A stretch of 8,521 nucleotides of DNA from an archaeon (lineage in GTDB: Archaea; Nanobdellota; Nanobdellia; Woesearchaeales; GW2011-AR9). The stretch spans positions 1 through 8,521 of the forward strand of contig JAGVMW010000186.1 in assembly GCA_020053615.1 (NCBI GenBank), in the 5' to 3' direction. Position numbers and translations under genes: made by a program. Below are positions 6,085 to 8,521 of this stretch, piece by piece; position 1 is the first letter of the stretch, and every line of letters starts with the position of its first letter. A model generated the notes under the pieces. It was given only the letters and a program-made list of their open reading frames with translations, was not told the DNA's origin and did no database searches.

Positions 6085-6469
6085 TCTTTAAAATCCTCTT
6101 CACTAAGCGGTCTAATGCCGGCTTATAATCAAAATAGTCCCGCATGGCTCGTACTTGCCTGCGGTGCACTGCCAATTTATCCTTAATGTACAGCGGCTTT
6201 CCTTCTTTAAACACGCGGTAAGCAATAACCGGAGGGAGGTCATCCAATAAAGAAATGTCAAAATTATTGGTAGAGCCGGCTAAAGTTACAGCTACTTTCT
6301 GGTCTCTGGAAATAGGAGCGGCAATCACCGCTATATCTATATCTGACATTGGCGTTGGCTTACCTCTTGCATAAGAGCCGAATAAATAGATGCCTTGGAT
6401 TTCATTTATTTGTTTAAGCTTGTTTACTACTCCTACAATTTCTTTGGTTGGGAGCGGTTTGTGTTTCAT
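6077..6469 (-). CDS. Minimal nucleotidyltransferase antitoxin, module C
   Basis: The protein has 130 aa with the full MNT active site: G31-S32, ten residues, D43-x-D45 (FGSYARGKPTPMSDID), and D71 (FDISLLDDLP). It resembles the module F MNT throughout, including GIYLFGS, the VFKEGKPLYIKDK segment and the closing DYFDYKPALDRLVKRIL helix. It overlaps its HEPN partner by 8 nt. The start at 6469 has the conserved GAGGTC element. Its first codons plus leader (6457-6481) are identical over 25 bp to the start of the 760-aa surface gene (3495-3519), although the two proteins are unrelated. Confidence 0.88.
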   Translation of the reverse strand: MKHKPLPTKEIVGVVNKLKQINEIQGIYLFGSYARGKPTPMSDIDIAVIAAPISRDQKVAVTLAGSTNNFDISLLDDLPPVIAYRVFKEGKPLYIKDKLAVHRRQVRAMRDYFDYKPALDRLVKRILKNA

Positions 6470-6481
6470 CTTGACCTCTTT
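6464..6481 (-). promoter_or_regulatory. Conserved start-region element, module C MNT
   Basis: The minus strand reads AAAGAGGTCAAGATGAAA, identical to the copy at 3502-3519. The AT-rich stretch just upstream (6485-6496) also matches 3528-3539. Confidence 0.65.
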
Positions 6482-6489
6482 AAGATAAA

Positions 6490-6626
6490 TTATTTTGACT
6501 TCTTTAGGAAGCCAAGTATTTCTTTTTTAAACTTCCTAAATTCAGCTTGATGTTTACCTGCACTGTCATAAACTTGACATAACTATCCAATTGGTCCAGT
6601 AAAGAGAGTATTCTTAGCTTATCCAC
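6490..6626 (-). pseudogene. Internally deleted HEPN remnant, partner of the module B MNT
   Basis: GTG 6626 overlaps the MNT stop in GTGGATAA and opens VDKLRILSLLDQLDSY, which looks like the first helix of an archaeal HEPN/DUF86 protein. That frame then degenerates and stops at 6504. In a second frame the sequence continues QVYDSAGKHQAEFRKFKKE and ends ILGFLKKSK before TAA 6490, which resembles the last helix of such proteins. The whole middle, including the RX4-6H catalytic site, is missing. I read this as a large internal deletion with a frameshift, which leaves the upstream MNT without its own toxin. Assignment to HEPN rests on position and on these two short ends. Confidence 0.55.
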
Positions 6627-6740
6627 TTTCCACACCTTCCAGATAACTTTCATAGATTGGTTTGAAGTGCTCAAATTCGCGCTCTACCTCAAAATACAGG
6701 TCATATAATTCATCTTCGTCTTTGCAGTAGATAATTTTGG
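6619..6740 (-). repeat. 122-bp duplicated segment, copy 1 (inside the intact module B MNT)
   Basis: This is the counterpart of 4820-4941. It encodes the last 40 codons of the intact MNT plus its stop. About ten of the twelve differences between the copies are silent or fall within one codon. Confidence 0.85.
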
Positions 6741-7020
6741 CTTCGTTGAGTATTCTAGCTTGAATGTAAAGAGGAAGCTGCTGGAATACTTGCACGTCAT
6801 AATGCTCATCTTCAGGAGTGTATTTGAACTTTATTTGGGAGAGTTCCAATTGAGTGTACTCTTTAGAGGAGAGAAAGATGCATACATCTATGTCGCGATA
6901 TTCTTCTTCTCTGGCATAGGAGCCGAAGAAGGCTATGGCTAGAACGGTTTGGTCTGTTTTGGCTTGTTGTACTATTTGTTGTATTTTGGGAGAGATTATA
7001 TTCTGGTTTTTGGATTTCAT
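6619..7020 (-). CDS. Minimal nucleotidyltransferase, module B (orphaned antitoxin)
   Basis: The protein has 133 aa. The active site is G33-S34, eight residues, D43-x-D45 (FGSYAREEEYRDID), and D75 (YDVQVFQQLP). The GS-to-DxD spacing is two shorter than in modules C, D and F, which is allowed in the MNT superfamily. The C-terminus (EFEHFKPIYESYLEGVESG) is the typical helix after the catalytic core. Its HEPN partner downstream is reduced to a remnant, so it is either decaying or neutralising another HEPN in trans. The start at 7020 has the conserved GAGGCC element, with a TATA-like TTATAAAA immediately upstream. Its 3' end is duplicated at 4820-4941. Confidence 0.85.
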   Translation of the reverse strand: MKSKNQNIISPKIQQIVQQAKTDQTVLAIAFFGSYAREEEYRDIDVCIFLSSKEYTQLELSQIKFKYTPEDEHYDVQVFQQLPLYIQARILNEAKIIYCKDEDELYDLYFEVEREFEHFKPIYESYLEGVESG

Positions 7021-7032
7021 CTTGGCCTCTTT
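7015..7032 (-). promoter_or_regulatory. Conserved start-region element, module B MNT
   Basis: The minus strand reads AAAGAGGCCAAGATGAAA, directly preceded by TTATAA. The gap to the preceding gene is 38 bp. Confidence 0.6.
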
Positions 7033-7058
7033 TTATAATGATATTTCTCTTCTGTTTA

Positions 7059-7601
7059 TTAAATTAACGCCCACTCTTTGGTTTTGTACTTCATTTCCCA
7101 GGCGCTTAGGAAATCTTCGAAGTAACTGGTGCTTTCTATCGGGACTAGCACTGCACCGGCGCTTACTTTTTCTCCGCCGATTTTGTGGATAGTTTTGTTT
7201 AAAGCTACTCCAAAAGTGGTTTTCTGCGGCTTCAGGAGATGGGTTAAGTTGTAAGCATACAATTTCATGGGTTTTAAATGAAGATGTTCTCTTAGGAAAG
7301 CCTGCTTTTTGACACTATATCCTTCATTTATCAAGCTGAAGAATAAAGTATTAAAGTATATCTCTTCTATGTTGATGAATTCCAGATGAAGAGCAGGAAG
7401 AGCCAGGAAAGATTTTATTTCCGGGACTAATTCCGTTTTTTTCTCCTTGACGATAAATGCTAAGTCTATGTCTTTAGGGGTATCCCTGCCTTTAACAAAC
7501 GACCCAAATATGATAATATCCACGATGAAATCATATTTTTTTAAGATCTTCTGCAAATTCTTTTTCAATGTTTCCAAGCTTGGCCACAGTTTTGAGGGCA
7601 T
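7059..7601 (-). CDS. Nucleotidyltransferase with C-terminal extension, module A
   Basis: The protein has 180 aa. The MNT core is at about 8-80: G33-S34, nine residues, D44-x-D46 (FGSFVKGRDTPKDID). At the third carboxylate position there is Glu (LHLEFINIEE, E74) rather than the usual Asp. A further 100 residues follow (LKPMKLYAYNLTHLLKPQK ... IGGEKVSAGAVLVP ... W-x-MKYK), an extension I associate with a recurrent archaeal nucleotidyltransferase family. ATG 7601 gives a 71-bp overlap with the HEPN gene upstream; a shorter form from TTG 7568 is possible but would still overlap. The order HEPN then MNT is the reverse of the other modules. It is the likely antitoxin of the 7531-7884 product. Confidence 0.82.
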   Translation of the reverse strand: MPSKLWPSLETLKKNLQKILKKYDFIVDIIIFGSFVKGRDTPKDIDLAFIVKEKKTELVPEIKSFLALPALHLEFINIEEIYFNTLFFSLINEGYSVKKQAFLREHLHLKPMKLYAYNLTHLLKPQKTTFGVALNKTIHKIGGEKVSAGAVLVPIESTSYFEDFLSAWEMKYKTKEWALI

Positions 7602-7884
7602 GTTTTAATCTCACACAATCTTCTTTGCTAAGCAAATGATCATAAGATTCACGATAAATAGAAAAAACACCATCCACTACTTCATGTACTTTAGGAAAAG
7701 AAACTTTCAGGAAGAGAAAAATCTCATTATGGTTGGTGGGAATTTTCCTCAGCTTATTCTGAATAAGATAAGAACATAAAAAAGTCAACGCTTTGTAATA
7801 GTTGCTTACGGCAGGACCATAGCGCTGCTTACTTTCTGCGCTTAACCCTTCCTCTACAAAGTCGGTAAAGATTTTTTGTTCCAT
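7531..7884 (-). CDS. HEPN-domain protein, module A (probable toxin)
   Basis: The protein has 117 aa. The N-terminal helix pair (AESKQRYGPAVSNYYKALTF) matches the HEPN pattern of a paired, Tyr-rich helix. Two R-x(4-6)-H candidates are visible: R46-KIPTN-H52 and R78-ESYD-H83. The second lies where the catalytic motif is usually found, but it lacks the RX4HXY Tyr seen in modules C, D and F, so control may not be by Tyr AMPylation. ATG 7884 is forced by an in-frame TGA just upstream. No close Shine-Dalgarno is present (GGAGGG is 27 bases off). A TATA box at 7941-7948 sits at a suitable distance, making this the probable first gene of the array transcript. Confidence 0.75.
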   Translation of the reverse strand: MEQKIFTDFVEEGLSAESKQRYGPAVSNYYKALTFLCSYLIQNKLRKIPTNHNEIFLFLKVSFPKVHEVVDGVFSIYRESYDHLLSKEDCVRLKHALKTVAKLGNIEKEFAEDLKKI

Positions 7885-7940
7885 GGAAAGTCAATATCTA
7901 AGCTAATTTTTCCCTCCGTTTTAGATAGTCAAGGTGGTTG

Positions 7941-7948
7941 TATATAAA
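7941..7948 (-). promoter_or_regulatory. TATA box for the MNT/HEPN array
   Basis: The minus strand reads TTTATATA (within CCTTTATATACAACC). Transcription would begin about 25 bases downstream, near 7918, leaving a leader of about 35 nt before ATG 7884. It lies between the stop of the 37-aa membrane protein and module A. Confidence 0.6.
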
Positions 7949-7967
7949 GGTATGTTTAAGTTTCAGG

Positions 7968-8081
7968 TTAGGTCTCAATTGGTTTTATTATTTTATATAG
8001 CACCAATATAATCACTATCAACCCTAAAACAATTGCTGCCCAAGAGATTACCTTTCCAGCCCGTTGTTTTAGTTTGGCCAT
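7968..8081 (-). CDS. Tiny single-span membrane protein (37 aa)
   Basis: ATG 8081 to TAA 7968 encodes a positively charged start (MAKLKQRAGK) followed by one hydrophobic span (about 11-29, WAAIVLGLIVIILVLY) and a short tail (KIIKPIET). GAGGT lies about nine bases upstream within a leader related to the array start element. The positive-inside rule predicts the N-terminus in the cytoplasm. I do not recognise a family. The charge pattern, the Shine-Dalgarno and two similar neighbours argue that it is real. Confidence 0.6.
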   Translation of the reverse strand: MAKLKQRAGKVISWAAIVLGLIVIILVLYKIIKPIET

Positions 8082-8116
8082 GTTGGTTTTACCTCATCTT
8101 TAGGATAGGTTAATCT

Positions 8117-8257
8117 TTAAACACCTGCTCGATTAAATTCCCAATTGCAACGTAAATCATCTATCTGCATTGCTTTGATTTTGTAGATTATCCAAATCCC
8201 CGCGAGGATTATACTAAGTACTTCTGCAAAAATCAAAGTAGTATTATATAATGCCAT
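8117..8257 (-). CDS. Tiny single-span membrane protein (46 aa)
   Basis: ATG 8257 starts two bases after the stop of the 38-aa gene (TAGGATG), so the two are tightly coupled; GGTG in the end of that gene could serve as ribosome-binding site. The protein has one span (about 6-25, TTLIFAEVLSIILAGIWIIY) followed by a charged tail of about 20 residues (KIKAMQIDDLRCNWEFNRAG). With little N-terminal charge and KIK after the span, the tail is predicted to be cytoplasmic, the opposite orientation to its neighbours. The family is unknown. Confidence 0.55.
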   Translation of the reverse strand: MALYNTTLIFAEVLSIILAGIWIIYKIKAMQIDDLRCNWEFNRAGV

Positions 8258-8258
8258 C

Positions 8259-8375
8259 CTAAAAAACACCTGAGTTTATAATGAAACCAATCAATGCAAT
8301 AACTGCAACTGCAATGATAACCCAGCCAATTACTGTTAATATTTGCTTTAATTTTTCTTTTGACTGTTTGTTCAT
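8259..8375 (-). CDS. Tiny single-span membrane protein (38 aa)
   Basis: ATG 8375 to TAG 8259 encodes a Lys-rich N-terminus (MNKQSKEKLKQ) and one span (about 12-33, ILTVIGWVIIAVAVIALIGFII). Shine-Dalgarno GAGGT is placed as in the array genes (AAGAGGTTAATATG). It is the first of three consecutive tiny membrane-protein genes. The family is unknown; small membrane toxins, transporter accessory peptides or envelope stress peptides are all possible. Confidence 0.6.
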   Translation of the reverse strand: MNKQSKEKLKQILTVIGWVIIAVAVIALIGFIINSGVF

Positions 8376-8403
8376 ATTAACCTCTTGTTCCTATTAATTT
8401 CTG

Positions 8404-8414
8404 TTATAGGATAT
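8404..8414 (-). promoter_or_regulatory. Possible promoter element of the tiny membrane-protein genes
   Basis: ATATCCTATAA on the minus strand, preceded by AATA, is identical to 3519-3529 upstream of the 760-aa surface gene. It lies about 30 bases before ATG 8375, which suits a TATA-like element with a short leader. The match is short and AT-rich. Confidence 0.35.
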
Positions 8415-8463
8415 TATTCATTAGGCACAGTCCGTTTTGTGAGTGATAGCACCATATCCACCT

Positions 8464-8495
8464 GAAAACAAGGACGGCTTTGTCGTCCTGTTTTC
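8464..8495 (-). terminator. Strong inverted repeat near right edge, possible terminator
   Basis: GAAAACAAGGACG (8464-8476) pairs with CGTCCTGTTTTC (8484-8495), 12 bp with one bulged A and a 7-base loop. On the minus strand the distal arm ends in GTTTTC, a weak T-run, and a possible stop codon (TAA at 8498-8500) lies three bases before the stem. This fits the end of a gene entering from the right, but the symmetry allows either strand. Confidence 0.4.
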
Positions 8496-8521
8496 CTTTA
8501 ATGAGATGCAACTATCGCATC

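Noticed and set aside
3540..7884. CRISPR array or insertion sequence as an explanation of the repeats
   Set aside because: The repeated 18-nt elements sit at gene starts with coding sequence between them and no regular spacers; no transposase or terminal inverted repeats were seen.
8498..8521. C-terminal end of a minus-strand gene entering from the right (DAIVASH then stop)
   Set aside because: Only eight codons are visible. Another minus frame (starting CDSC) is open longer and a plus-strand ATG at 8501 is also open, so no frame can be chosen.
1..8521. tRNA or rRNA genes
   Set aside because: I saw no cloverleaf with the conserved T-loop GGTTC-type sequence and no rRNA-like conserved blocks on either strand.

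Overview
The window looks like part of an archaeal chromosome, most likely from a DPANN-type lineage (Woesearchaeota/Pacearchaeota-like). This is inferred from archaeal-style TATA boxes (one placed for a leaderless start), GAGGT/GGTG ribosome-binding sites, very small AT-rich genes, clustered MNT/HEPN pairs, and large Cys-rich, N-glycosylation-sequon-rich anchored surface proteins. Taxonomy cannot be proven from the sequence alone. Every gene I accept is on the minus strand, so the window reads from right to left.

Right part (8521 to about 7885): a hairpin near the edge, then three tiny single-membrane-span proteins (38, 46 and 37 aa), then a good TATA box.

Middle (7884 to 3540): a tandem array of minimal-nucleotidyltransferase (MNT) and HEPN genes, the two halves of HepT/MntA-type toxin-antitoxin modules. 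In transcription order it holds: module A, HEPN then MNT with a 71-bp overlap; module B, an intact MNT followed by an internally deleted HEPN remnant; module C, MNT-HEPN; module D, MNT-HEPN of canonical MntA/HepT type; module E, the 3' end of a second copy of the B MNT, joined at the same GTGGATAA overlap to a different MNT with no intact HEPN; module F, MNT-HEPN. That makes six intact MNTs, four intact HEPNs and at least two remnants. HEPNs C, D and F keep the RX4HXY motif. In characterised HepT/MntA pairs this is the RNase active site, and its Tyr is AMPylated by the MNT antitoxin.

Left part (3507 to 225): two overlapping genes for surface proteins. One is a 760-aa N-terminally anchored protein with a cohesin-like domain, Cys-rich repeats and a C-terminal beta-sandwich. 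The other is a 337-aa protein with a signal peptide, two thrombospondin-type-1-like repeats, a C-terminal membrane span and a small helical cytoplasmic domain. A terminator-like hairpin follows. Last comes a TATA box serving a leaderless gene that runs off the left edge.

The most notable signal is at the junctions. An 18-nt start-region consensus, AAAGAGRYCAASATGAAA, precedes and overlaps five genes: four MNTs and the 760-aa surface protein. Together with the 122-bp duplication and the partner change at GTGGATAA, this suggests the array grows and decays by recombination at short shared start and overlap sequences.
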